DNA of 9,087 bases from assembly GCA_031281515.1 (NCBI GenBank), contig JAITFF010000005.1, positions 1 to 9,087 of the forward strand, written 5' to 3'. Of this stretch, positions 1 to 6,543 are shown in pieces; position 1 is the stretch's first letter; each line of letters begins with the position of its first letter. Position numbers and translations under genes: made by a program. The notes beneath the pieces were generated by a model, which saw only the letters and a list, made by a program, of their open reading frames with translations, searched no databases and had not been told where the DNA came from. The DNA is from Holosporales bacterium. Its GTDB lineage: Bacteria; Pseudomonadota; Alphaproteobacteria; RUG11792.

Positions 1-2
1 GT

Positions 3-173
3 ATTTGTGACGAGCTACAACTATTAGCCAGAATGTTTCACTGGAAGGAATCCGATCGATTTGACAAAACTTATGTGAGAGAAATAGCTTATGGTGGGAG
101 ACTCACAGAAAATCATCTGGTTCCGTCATATCCGCTGTGTAAATTTGCCAAAGAGGATGCAAAACTGGTTTAG
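3..173 (+). CDS. Partial 3' end of a plus-strand gene (unrecognised product)
   Basis: This frame is open from the window edge and ends at TAG (171-173), giving 56 residues of a C-terminus. It begins ICDELQLLARMFHWKESD and ends FAKEDAKLV. The composition is protein-like, with mixed charge, few rare residues and a helical start. The LARMFHW segment loosely recalls short phage-tail accessory proteins that carry an 'HW' motif, but that is only a resemblance and I do not assign a function. It is convergent with the minus-strand ankyrin lipoprotein gene, and the two stops overlap within TTAG at 170-173. A chance open frame of this length at this base composition is possible, so the call depends on the upstream sequence outside the window. 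Confidence 0.45.
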   Translation: MCDELQLLARMFHWKESDRFDKTYVREIAYGGRLTENHLVPSYPLCKFAKEDAKLV

Positions 174-1009
174 GGCCAATTTCCATTTCTCTTATCGGCA
201 TTGTCCATTTTTTCTGCAAGTATATCTGAAATTCTTAGGCCATCTAGAAGATGTAGTTTCACTTTTACATTTGCACCATTCTTCAGCAAAAACTCGACGA
301 CTTCTTTGTTTTTTGAGAGAACCGCTCCAACCAGAGCATTATCATCGTATGCATCCTCTCTATTAATTAAAGCCCCGTTTTGCACCAAAAACTTTATTAT
401 CGTAACGTATTGAGGATTTTGACAAACATCGTCTGGTCTACTTTCCCCGCAACATTGGCATGCTACCTCCAACGCAGTGGCTCGCGAAATCCCCTCGCAA
501 AGGCTCCCTCTCAGAGGCTGGTTAACATCAGAGTTGTTTCTAATGCAAAACTTTACCAGCTCTAAATCTCCACGCCTCGCTGATTCAAACAATAGTGTTC
601 GCCGATTATACCCTGAGCCAACATTGATATCGGCTCCATGATCGATAAGAAACTGAGCCATGCGAGGAGTTTTGGCATACGTAAGAGCGTTCTCAGTGTT
701 CAAAAAGTGCTCGGGCCGGGCCAGGGTTATAACGTCATCAAATGTTTGAACGATTTTTGCTCCATGCTTTACCAAATATCTTACAGTTTCAAACTGATCG
801 TTTTTTACGGCAAGTTGCAACAAAGAAGAATCGCCGTACCTCTTATTAATATCGAAATTGCTATTTTTCAGTACTTCAACCGCCATATTTTCGCGTCTGG
901 CTAGATCCATTGCTACAATAGCGACGTCAGAATGATTTCTGCACCCGACCAGAATAACGAAAAATAGGCACGTACCGCATGGCAACCATCTTCGCATAAT
1001 GTTCCACAT
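170..1009 (-). CDS. Ankyrin-repeat lipoprotein (279 aa)
   Basis: A predicted lipoprotein with ankyrin repeats, a protein-binding fold. The N-terminus has basic residues (R6, R7), a hydrophobic stretch and a lipobox ILVGC with the lipidated cysteine at C23, so the protein should be anchored in the periplasm or outer membrane. Ankyrin-type helices are visible at about residues 60-85 (SLLQLAVKND, VRYLVKHGA), 110-130 (FLIDHGADIN), 137-163 (RTLLFESARRGDLELVKF), 178-214 (ALEVACQC, then IIKFLVQNGA) and 224-248 (VVEFLLKNGANV). A Cys-rich insertion (C184, C186, C187, C196) splits the fourth repeat. The first ATG is preferred because AAGGAGGT (1013-1020) lies just upstream; the next ATG, four codons in, is too far from it. 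The gene stands alone, 179 nt after the coiled-coil gene, and ends convergently with the frame at the left edge. It is homologous in module layout to the 475-residue protein at 6544-7971. The target is unknown. Confidence 0.88.
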   Translation of the reverse strand: MWNIMRRWLPCGTCLFFVILVGCRNHSDVAIVAMDLARRENMAVEVLKNSNFDINKRYGDSSLLQLAVKNDQFETVRYLVKHGAKIVQTFDDVITLARPEHFLNTENALTYAKTPRMAQFLIDHGADINVGSGYNRRTLLFESARRGDLELVKFCIRNNSDVNQPLRGSLCEGISRATALEVACQCCGESRPDDVCQNPQYVTIIKFLVQNGALINREDAYDDNALVGAVLSKNKEVVEFLLKNGANVKVKLHLLDGLRISDILAEKMDNADKRNGNWP

Positions 1010-1188
1010 AAGACCTCCTTTGAAGAATCTTTATAATCAGAATCCTTGGTAGGAAACCAGGGGACCGTAAAGGTATTACTTTTCGTGCAGGATCACGAAG
1101 ATTAATATCAGATTCATGATAAAAGAAAGAAAATTTGCATCCTCTTCGGTAATTTTACCCAAATCTGATGATGACCTCTGGTTGCAAA
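1010..1188. other. Intergenic region between coiled-coil and ankyrin lipoprotein genes
   Basis: This 179-nt spacer holds several weak signals. On the minus strand TATAAA (1030-1035) is a possible -10 box for the ankyrin lipoprotein gene, but no matching -35 is visible. A 7-bp stem with one G-U pair and a 5-nt loop lies at 1044-1062 (CCTTGGT / ACCAGGG as read on the plus strand). It is not followed by a T-run in the minus direction, so it is not an obvious terminator. A longer inverted repeat sits next to the stop of the upstream gene and is listed separately. Confidence 0.4.
1013..1020 (-). promoter_or_regulatory. Strong Shine-Dalgarno sequence of the ankyrin lipoprotein gene
   Basis: Reading the minus strand, AAGGAGGT precedes the ATG at 1009 by 3 nt (4 nt counted from GGAGG). 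This is a near-complete match to the anti-SD sequence and fixes the start of the 279-residue ankyrin lipoprotein at the first ATG rather than at the ATG four codons downstream. It is the most complete ribosome-binding site in the window and suggests that this gene is translated efficiently. Confidence 0.75.
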
Positions 1189-1190
1189 TT
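1121..1190 (-). terminator. Possible terminator after the coiled-coil gene
   Basis: On the minus strand, AATTTGCA (1183-1190, starting inside the TAA stop) pairs with TGCAAATT (1132-1139). The 43-nt loop itself contains a small GGTA-AAAT-TACC hairpin. The second arm runs into TTTTCTTTCTTTT (1121-1133). The geometry resembles a branched intrinsic terminator, but the 8-bp stem is AT-rich and the loop is long, so the support is weak. Confidence 0.28.
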
Positions 1191-4100
1191 ACCACTGCAC
1201 AAGGCGATCGCCATTTTCCCCGAATAGATAGCGCAATGACTCGTTCGTAAATGCAAGTCGTCGCTTATATCTTTCGGAAATTTCTTTCATAGCCTCCTCG
1301 AAAATTTTGGGGTCAGTCTGTTCTTTGAACACGTCAATGACCGCGGCAATTTTCTTTGGTAACTCTTTTCCGGACCCTATGAGATTCATCATTGAAGTGG
1401 CCTGATTTTTATCTCCATCCGTAAGTAACGTGATGGCGTTTATTAACGATTCAATGGCAAAATTCACATCTCTTTCTTGTTGAGTTTCAATCCTCGTGGC
1501 TCGATGCAATTCAGTCAGAAGCGGGGGCTCATCCGCTTTGTTTCCATTTTGAGCACTCTGCTGCTGTACGGCGCTAGCTGGAGGATTAGCATTCTGGGGC
1601 TGCACTACTCCTCCCTGAACTGGAATGGTCTGTCCCGGATTATTTGGCGGACTGAAAACTGGGTTTTGACTAAGTTGGGGATTCGGATGCTGCTGTTGAG
1701 CCGCTGGATCTACCCCTGAGAGAGAAGCCTTCGGCACCGAGTCTTGAGGATTCGCCCTTAGTTGCGGTTGTGGTGTAGCCGGTCCCTCTCTTCCGATGGG
1801 ATTCTTCACATCCTGTCGTCTCTGAGGAGATGGCTGAGATCTCACGCCATCACGAAGATCAGTCTGCCGAGCCTGACTTATTCCGGTCTGGTTCTGATCT
1901 ATCCGCCCTGGGCGACGAGCTGATCCGTGAGCTGGTCGCTCTGCATTCAGCCGGGAATCGCCTGGCTGATTCGGCTTTCGGTGCTTTCTAAGAGGGCCTG
2001 CAATATTGTCCGAACCTAGTTCCACCGTTGCCGGTAATATCCTTTGATGATCCGGGGCCCCAATCATCTTGTTTGTATTAGGTCTCGCCCAATCCTCGTC
2101 GTAATCACCGTTCCAAGCTCCTTTTTTTGGCCCTGTGCCTTCTTTCACTAACTCTTCCTCTGAAGAATCTGCGTCAAATCTGGAATATCGATGCGGAAAT
2201 CCACTGTTTGACCATTTCTCGTTTCCTAGAGTGTAGTTATAGGGCTCTATTCCACGGTCAAATTCATTATCTTCGACTGGGCGCCGGGAATCATTACCTC
2301 CTTTTCTGGGCCTATGGGCATCGTCAACAGGTATTGCAGAACGCGGCCGTCGATTGACAGGCGGCCCAGACATACCCTCATACTCCATTCCGCTGTGGTC
2401 CCATTCGTCCTGAGGCAACTGCGAGTATCCCGCATACGGTGCGAGAGTGGTCTGGCGTCGAGATTGAGGCAGCATCCATGTCATAGGAGATGATTTAGGC
2501 TCCGGTGTTAAAACCTGAACCTGCCTCGGCCGAGGATATTCTAACCACTGAGGAACACGCTGGTATACGGGTGATTGACGGTTCAGCAACTCATCTAGCT
2601 TAAATACTTGCCATCCCTGTTCGGGTACTTTCTCCTCTGGATACCACCCTGGTTCCTGCTCCATGCTATAATTAAACTCTTCCTGTTCAGGATATGAATC
2701 GTATTCGGTCCGGTATGAGAATTCGCCAATATCTTGGTATTCCTGACCTTCATAGTAACCACCCTCTTCCCACTCAGGTTCTAGATCTCCTGTGTCCTGT
2801 AAGGCCAGATCTTCGGCCTCTTGGGATGGTAAATCTGATCCCTCTGTTCCATCCTGATTTGTTGGCTGAGCGACCGTTTCCGCAGCTTCCGGGGAAGTCT
2901 CAGCCTCCTGAGATGTTAAGTCGGTGGAATCTGGCACTTCCTGACTTTCTTGTTGACCAACCTCTACTGCGGCATCTGGCAGCTGAGGCTGAGCTGGTAC
3001 TGCTTCAGCATTCTTTTTGATGACTCCAACTAACTTCACGATGCTAGTTACTAGTTTCTTATTCTTCTCATGAGTTTCGATGAGCTTCGTTTTAAGAGAA
3101 TCGATGAGGAAGAAGTTGGCCAGCTCTGCCTTTCTATTTGCATCCAGAGTCTGGGCGTATTCTGCCTTTATCTGCTGGATGATCTGAGCACTTGCTTTCA
3201 ACTTCTCTTTATATTTTGCTGCCATTAGCTTACTGGCAATAACGAACTGTTGCTGTCGATCCTTCGCCTCCCTTAAGCGGGTTGTCAGGCCGTCAATGAT
3301 TTGCAGATGCTTTCGCTCCATTTCTCTATTCTTATCCAAAATTTCAAGGAATGCCTGCTTTTCGTTATTCATTTTCAGAGTAATAGCAGCTTCTGCATTC
3401 TGCCTTTCAACGGCCTTCTGCTTAGACAGTATTATGAGTTTTTTCAACTTGTCTTTCAGTTCTTTGACTTCGGTCTTTAGCAGGTCGATATTCATCATAT
3501 TGCTCAACTCGACCGAATTCATGCTGGCATCCTGTTTTTCCTGGTCTGCTGCGAGATTACTGATGGCCACATTTCTTTCGTTTAGCTGGCGAACTATTTC
3601 AGCTATCCTTTCATCTAATATTCTTTTCTCTTCTTCAAATCGTGTTGTTATTGCAGTTTTCTCAGCCTGCGTAGTTTCCTCAAGATTCTTCCTCGACTCC
3701 TCGGCTTCCGCAATGTTCGCCTGGAGATTCGCGATCTCGCTGTTTTTACTATCTATTTCCGATTTAACCGTCTCAATATCAGCAGTCAATTCGGTTATTT
3801 TTGAGTCAGATACTGCTTTTTCTTCCGCTTTCTCTTTCTGTAATTGATCAAAACTTTTCTGAGCAGCAAGCAGCTTGGCATTAGCATCAGTTTCAAATTG
3901 CGTCTTAGACTCCTGCAGTTTTTTATGATTTTCCATGGCAGCTTTGAAGTCGGCCTCTAGTTTTTTGTACTTCGCATCGAGAGTTGTCGCAGATGAACTC
4001 AACTGACTGATCTTGGTCGCGGCCGCCAAATCAGAATCCTTCTTTTCTTTTTGTATTTTGGTGAGATCGTCCATGGTACTCTTCAACTTGGCATTAAGTC

Positions 4101-4539
4101 CCGCCTCAAGATTTGCTTTATCAGCTAGTAATTTTTTAGATTCTTCGACCGCATTTTTATAATTATTTTCAAGTTGCTTATTGGCGGCATCCAGCTTATT
4201 TTTATCAGCCAGCAATACCGAAATCATGCCCTCATTTTCTCTAAGTTTATTTGCGTTATCTTGACTACTCTTGGACAAAACGTTAATCTGATCGTCCTTG
4301 GAGCGCAACTGAGTTTGCCACTGGTTCTCCTTATTTCTTACCTCATTTTGCCAGTAATTTTCTCTATTCCTTAGCTCGTTCTGTAGTTTCGCCAACTCCG
4401 ATCTATACGCATTCGTCGACATATAGGAATACGAATCGCCTGTAAATAAAGGCACGAGCAGGAAAAGGGCGACACTAACTTTCGATATATGCAGAAAAAA
4501 ATAACCAAAAGGCCGCTTTTTTGCGAAGCGCAACGTCAT
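1189..4539 (-). CDS. Large exported coiled-coil protein with disordered middle region (1116 aa)
   Basis: I do not recognise this protein as a named family. Visible architecture: a basic N-region, then the hydrophobic stretch VSVALFLLVPLF (21-32) and a possible signal-peptidase site after SYS (36-38). Residues about 45-510 are a nearly continuous Lys/Glu/Ala/Asn-rich coiled coil, beginning with three 11-residue repeats (53-85). An acidic, Ser/Thr/Gln segment follows (515-590), then a Tyr/Glu-rich patch (591-636), a basic Arg/Pro-rich stretch (about 660-915), and a Pro/Gln/Asn-rich linker (about 918-1000). The C-terminus (about 1005-1116) is helix-forming and probably folded. The ATG directly follows an in-frame TGA, so no longer start exists, yet no Shine-Dalgarno is visible. 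It lies 134 nt downstream of mlaF on the same strand. A structural, surface or secreted role is plausible, and so is a host-directed effector; neither is shown. The long low-complexity middle could mislead homology searches. Confidence 0.85.
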   Translation of the reverse strand: MTLRFAKKRPFGYFFLHISKVSVALFLLVPLFTGDSYSYMSTNAYRSELAKLQNELRNRENYWQNEVRNKENQWQTQLRSKDDQINVLSKSSQDNANKLRENEGMISVLLADKNKLDAANKQLENNYKNAVEESKKLLADKANLEAGLNAKLKSTMDDLTKIQKEKKDSDLAAATKISQLSSSATTLDAKYKKLEADFKAAMENHKKLQESKTQFETDANAKLLAAQKSFDQLQKEKAEEKAVSDSKITELTADIETVKSEIDSKNSEIANLQANIAEAEESRKNLEETTQAEKTAITTRFEEEKRILDERIAEIVRQLNERNVAISNLAADQEKQDASMNSVELSNMMNIDLLKTEVKELKDKLKKLIILSKQKAVERQNAEAAITLKMNNEKQAFLEILDKNREMERKHLQIIDGLTTRLREAKDRQQQFVIASKLMAAKYKEKLKASAQIIQQIKAEYAQTLDANRKAELANFFLIDSLKTKLIETHEKNKKLVTSIVKLVGVIKKNAEAVPAQPQLPDAAVEVGQQESQEVPDSTDLTSQEAETSPEAAETVAQPTNQDGTEGSDLPSQEAEDLALQDTGDLEPEWEEGGYYEGQEYQDIGEFSYRTEYDSYPEQEEFNYSMEQEPGWYPEEKVPEQGWQVFKLDELLNRQSPVYQRVPQWLEYPRPRQVQVLTPEPKSSPMTWMLPQSRRQTTLAPYAGYSQLPQDEWDHSGMEYEGMSGPPVNRRPRSAIPVDDAHRPRKGGNDSRRPVEDNEFDRGIEPYNYTLGNEKWSNSGFPHRYSRFDADSSEEELVKEGTGPKKGAWNGDYDEDWARPNTNKMIGAPDHQRILPATVELGSDNIAGPLRKHRKPNQPGDSRLNAERPAHGSARRPGRIDQNQTGISQARQTDLRDGVRSQPSPQRRQDVKNPIGREGPATPQPQLRANPQDSVPKASLSGVDPAAQQQHPNPQLSQNPVFSPPNNPGQTIPVQGGVVQPQNANPPASAVQQQSAQNGNKADEPPLLTELHRATRIETQQERDVNFAIESLINAITLLTDGDKNQATSMMNLIGSGKELPKKIAAVIDVFKEQTDPKIFEEAMKEISERYKRRLAFTNESLRYLFGENGDRLVQW
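4285..4383 (-). repeat. Three 11-residue (33-bp) tandem repeats in the coiled coil
   Basis: Residues 53-63, 64-74 and 75-85 of the large coiled-coil protein read QNELRNRENYW, QNEVRNKENQW and QTQLRSKDDQI. The 11-residue (hendecad) period favours a slightly right-handed or straight coiled coil at the start of the rod. The DNA copies have diverged, mostly at synonymous or conservative positions, so the repeat is old or under protein-level selection. Confidence 0.75.
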
Positions 4540-4673
4540 TCAGCACGTTAATTGACGAAATACAATCACTTCTAAACTAGCAAAACACGATTAAATTTCA
4601 GTAAATACGCAGATAAGTTATTTCATACTTAATAAAATTGGCAAAACCCGGATGAAGGATGCAAGATTTTCGG

Positions 4674-5432
4674 TTACTTTGTTGTAAACGGGCCGACGGA
4701 GGAGCCGGTAATGAACTGCTGAACGTACGGATTATCAGTCGCCATCAATTCCTTCTTAGTTCCTTCCCAGATAATGCATCCTTCATGCAATAAACCAACC
4801 CTATCGCTAATAAATTTTAGGCTGTTTATATCGTGGGTTATCGATAGAGCTGAGATCCCCATTTCCTTAGTACATTTGACGATAAGTTCGTTGATCGTTC
4901 CACTCGTAATTGGATCAAGACCAGTCGTCGGCTCGTCAAAAAATATGACATCCGGATTAGTGGCAATCGCCCTAGCCAAGGCGACTCTTTTCTTCATTCC
5001 TCCCGATAATTCGGCAGGGAAAGCATAGGCAATTTTTTCATCCAGATCGACAGCCTCGAGCTTCTCGATAGCTATTTTATAAGCTTCCTTTGTCGATCGG
5101 CCATATCCGTATACCAAACCAAATGAGACATTGTCTACGACATTGAGACTATCAAATAAAGCTCCGCCCTGGTATAACACTCCGCACTTCAAAAGAGTCT
5201 TCAGCATCTCGGATTGCGGTAAATCGTTGATGTTCTTCCCGTTGATGCGGACAACTCCAGAATCTATGTCTATCAATCTTAGGATACATTTGATGAGGAC
5301 AGATTTTCCCGTTCCAGATCCTCCGATAATCACAAATGACTCACCAGCCTGGATTTTTAAGGACACGTCCTGTAAAACTGCCTTTTTCCCAAAAGATTTT
5401 GCCAAATTTTCGACTTCGATGACGAAACTCAT
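4674..5432 (-). CDS. mlaF: ABC transporter ATP-binding protein MlaF (phospholipid transport)
   Basis: The cytoplasmic ATPase of the Mla (maintenance of lipid asymmetry) ABC transporter, which moves phospholipids between the inner membrane and the periplasmic MlaD/MlaC route. All nucleotide-binding motifs are present in 252 residues: Walker A GGSGTGKS (37-44), Q-loop Q88 in VLYQGGALFDSL, ABC signature LSGGM (142-146), Walker B VIFFDEP (162-168) with catalytic E167, D-loop GLDP (171-174) and switch H200. The 'YQGGALFDSL' segment after the Q-loop and the ending FITGSSVGPF are typical of MlaF/Ttg2A rather than of a generic ABC ATPase. Length is normal for the family (about 250-270). GTGAGGGAT ends 5 nt before the ATG and acts as the ribosome-binding site. 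The start is 16 nt after the mlaE stop, so the two genes are almost surely co-transcribed. Confidence 0.96.
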   Translation of the reverse strand: MSFVIEVENLAKSFGKKAVLQDVSLKIQAGESFVIIGGSGTGKSVLIKCILRLIDIDSGVVRINGKNINDLPQSEMLKTLLKCGVLYQGGALFDSLNVVDNVSFGLVYGYGRSTKEAYKIAIEKLEAVDLDEKIAYAFPAELSGGMKKRVALARAIATNPDVIFFDEPTTGLDPITSGTINELIVKCTKEMGISALSITHDINSLKFISDRVGLLHEGCIIWEGTKKELMATDNPYVQQFITGSSVGPFTTK

Positions 5433-5448
5433 GTGTTATCCCTCACGA

Positions 5449-6234
5449 TCAAAATAAAAAGAAAGTTAAAATACAATCCAAAAGCAGGATGAGTATCGAG
5501 GATGCGACAACAGAATTAGTCGTCGCCCGCCCCACTCCTTCGGCCCCCCTTTGAGAGGCATATCCATGGTAACACCCCATAAGACAAATCGTAAATCCGA
5601 AGGCAGCCCCCTTAAGCAGGCCCGAAATCACATCCCATGTATTCATGCTTGTGAAGGTATTATGAATGTAATTTGATGAATTAAATCCGAGATAATACAC
5701 TCCGACTATGTAACCGCCCAATATTCCGATTACGTCATCAACGAATACTAAAAATGGCAACAAAAGACTACCCGTCAACAAACGAGGAAAGACGAGGTAT
5801 TTGTGAGAATTTACCGATAACGTCGTGAGGGCGTCGATTTGCTCTGTCACCCTCATCGTTCCAATTTCGGCCGTCATGGAGGCGCCGAGCCTACCGGCCA
5901 CCATCAATGCCGTCAGGACAGGACCAAGCTCCCTAGTCATGGCAATCAGCACGACCGATGGAATCGCGGCCTCGGCCGTGAATTCTGAAAACCCTACGTA
6001 GCACTGAAGCGCCATCGCGATTCCAGTGAACAATGCCGTCATGCCAACAACCGGAAGCGAAAAATATCCTATTTGCAGCGATTGCTGGGCGATCTGTTTC
6101 CAGTAGTACGGAGGCCTAATGCCCGCCAAAAGACTGTTAAATAAAAAAATCCCAACATCACCAATCGCATTCAAAAACGATATAAAAACCTGTCCAATTT
6201 TTTCTAAGAATCTAATTGCGAACACCAAAACCAT
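5449..6234 (-). CDS. mlaE: ABC transporter permease MlaE (phospholipid transport)
   Basis: Inner-membrane permease of the Mla lipid transporter, partner of MlaF encoded 16 nt downstream. The 261 residues match the family length. Recognisable motifs: the IGYFSLPVVGMTALFTG segment (55-71), then ELGPVLTALMVAGRLGAS (102-119) and AEIGTMRVTEQIDAL (122-136), the stretch by which the family is best known and which contacts the ATPase. YLVFPRLL (146-153) and the GAEGVGRATTNSVV (230-243) near the C-terminus complete the pattern. About five hydrophobic spans follow an N-terminal interfacial helix. Wording of the motifs looks alphaproteobacterial, close to what I recall for rickettsial MlaE. No clear Shine-Dalgarno precedes the ATG, and there is no better in-frame start, so the start has moderate support. 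A long leader lies upstream. Confidence 0.95.
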   Translation of the reverse strand: MVLVFAIRFLEKIGQVFISFLNAIGDVGIFLFNSLLAGIRPPYYWKQIAQQSLQIGYFSLPVVGMTALFTGIAMALQCYVGFSEFTAEAAIPSVVLIAMTRELGPVLTALMVAGRLGASMTAEIGTMRVTEQIDALTTLSVNSHKYLVFPRLLTGSLLLPFLVFVDDVIGILGGYIVGVYYLGFNSSNYIHNTFTSMNTWDVISGLLKGAAFGFTICLMGCYHGYASQRGAEGVGRATTNSVVASSILILLLDCILTFFLF

Positions 6235-6363
6235 CTGGAAATTAATAAACCTATATCCTATTAGTTTACTAGAAAGATCGTTTTCGGTCTACAGATCCAA
6301 CAAGAGCTCTATCGATTCAGCCTATGAATCCTCCAAGGGAGAACTGTACATGCTCTTCTCCTG

Positions 6364-6389
6364 GAGTTCGATAACTCTACCATTGAGTT
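6364..6389 (-). promoter_or_regulatory. Alternative hairpins in the mlaEF leader
   Basis: On the minus strand the order is AACTC (6385-6389), AATGGTA, GAGTT (6373-6377), ATCG, AACTC (6364-6368). The middle GAGTT can pair with either AACTC, giving a 7-nt or a 4-nt loop, but not with both at once. Such mutually exclusive stems are the layout of a simple switch. Each stem has only 5 bp, so the arrangement may be fortuitous. Confidence 0.25.
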
Positions 6390-6411
6390 GCTCTTTCATT
6401 GCCGCGGAGGT

Positions 6412-6440
6412 AATATATGAGAACTTTCTACGCTCTGCAA
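6412..6440 (-). promoter_or_regulatory. Candidate sigma70-type promoter for mlaEF
   Basis: On the minus strand TTGCAG (6435-6440) and TATATT (6412-6417) are separated by exactly 17 nt. The -10 matches the consensus at 5 of 6 positions and the -35 at 3 of 6. Transcription from here would start near 6405 and leave a leader of about 170 nt before mlaE. The support is only the hexamers and the spacing. Confidence 0.3.
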
Positions 6441-6457
6441 ATCTTGATGCTTTGCAG
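6435..6457. repeat. Perfect 7-bp inverted repeat overlapping the candidate -35 box
   Basis: CTGCAAA (6435-6441) and TTTGCAG (6451-6457) are exact reverse complements with a 9-nt centre. One arm contains the proposed -35 hexamer of the mlaEF promoter, so a dimeric repressor bound here could block it. No T-run follows on either strand, which argues against a terminator. An operator role is inference from position only. Confidence 0.35.
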
Positions 6458-6543
6458 TGATTCTTATATGAAACTTAGGTTGATTTAGAAATAAATATTC
6501 GCCGATGAACAGCTACAGAGGTTTAATCCTGATTATCTCAACC

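Larger units (their letters stand above)
6235..6543. other. 309-nt intergenic region: probable mlaEF leader and promoter
   Basis: This is the longest gap in the window. I see no convincing gene in it. On the minus strand it carries promoter-like hexamers (6412-6440), a perfect 7-bp inverted repeat overlapping the -35 element, and two mutually exclusive 5-bp hairpins in what would be the transcript leader; each is listed separately. A short frame with ATG at 6399 and stop at 6322-6324 (25 codons) has no ribosome-binding site. No strong intrinsic terminator for the upstream ankyrin gene is visible; TAATCCTGATTA (6524-6535) is a small near-palindrome only. Confidence 0.5.

Noticed and set aside
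91..366. 91-codon plus-strand frame starting MVGDSQKI
   Set aside because: It overlaps both the better plus-strand frame 3-173 and the ankyrin lipoprotein on the other strand; the residues beyond 170 are antisense to a well-supported gene.
2247..2435. 62-codon minus-strand frame inside the large gene
   Set aside because: It is an out-of-frame shadow in the Arg/Pro-rich part of the coiled-coil protein, without its own ribosome-binding site.
3296..3847. 183-codon open frame on the plus strand, rich in Ser, Phe and Leu
   Set aside because: It lies wholly antisense to the coiled-coil rod. The composition is what the complement of Lys/Glu/Ala-rich coding gives, and no ribosome-binding site or domain is visible.
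4540..4673. TTGCCA hexamer upstream of the coiled-coil gene as a -35 box
   Set aside because: No acceptable -10 lies 16-18 nt downstream, so a promoter could not be supported.
6373..6389. tRNA-like D-arm on the minus strand (AACTCAATGGTAGAGTT)
   Set aside because: No acceptor stem, anticodon arm or GGTTCRANNCC T-arm can be placed at the right distances, so it is not a tRNA gene.
6322..6399. 25-codon minus-strand ORF MKEQLNGRVIELQ... in the mlaEF leader
   Set aside because: It has no Shine-Dalgarno, is very short and stops early. The frame remains protein-like on both sides of its stops, so a decayed gene is possible but cannot be supported.
6119..6460. 113-codon plus-strand frame across the mlaE start and the leader
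   Set aside because: Its first third is antisense to mlaE and the rest has no domain or ribosome-binding site; the neighbouring genes are all on the minus strand.
6524..6535. TAATCCTGATTA near-palindrome after the ankyrin gene as a terminator
   Set aside because: The usable stem is 4 bp and no T-run follows.
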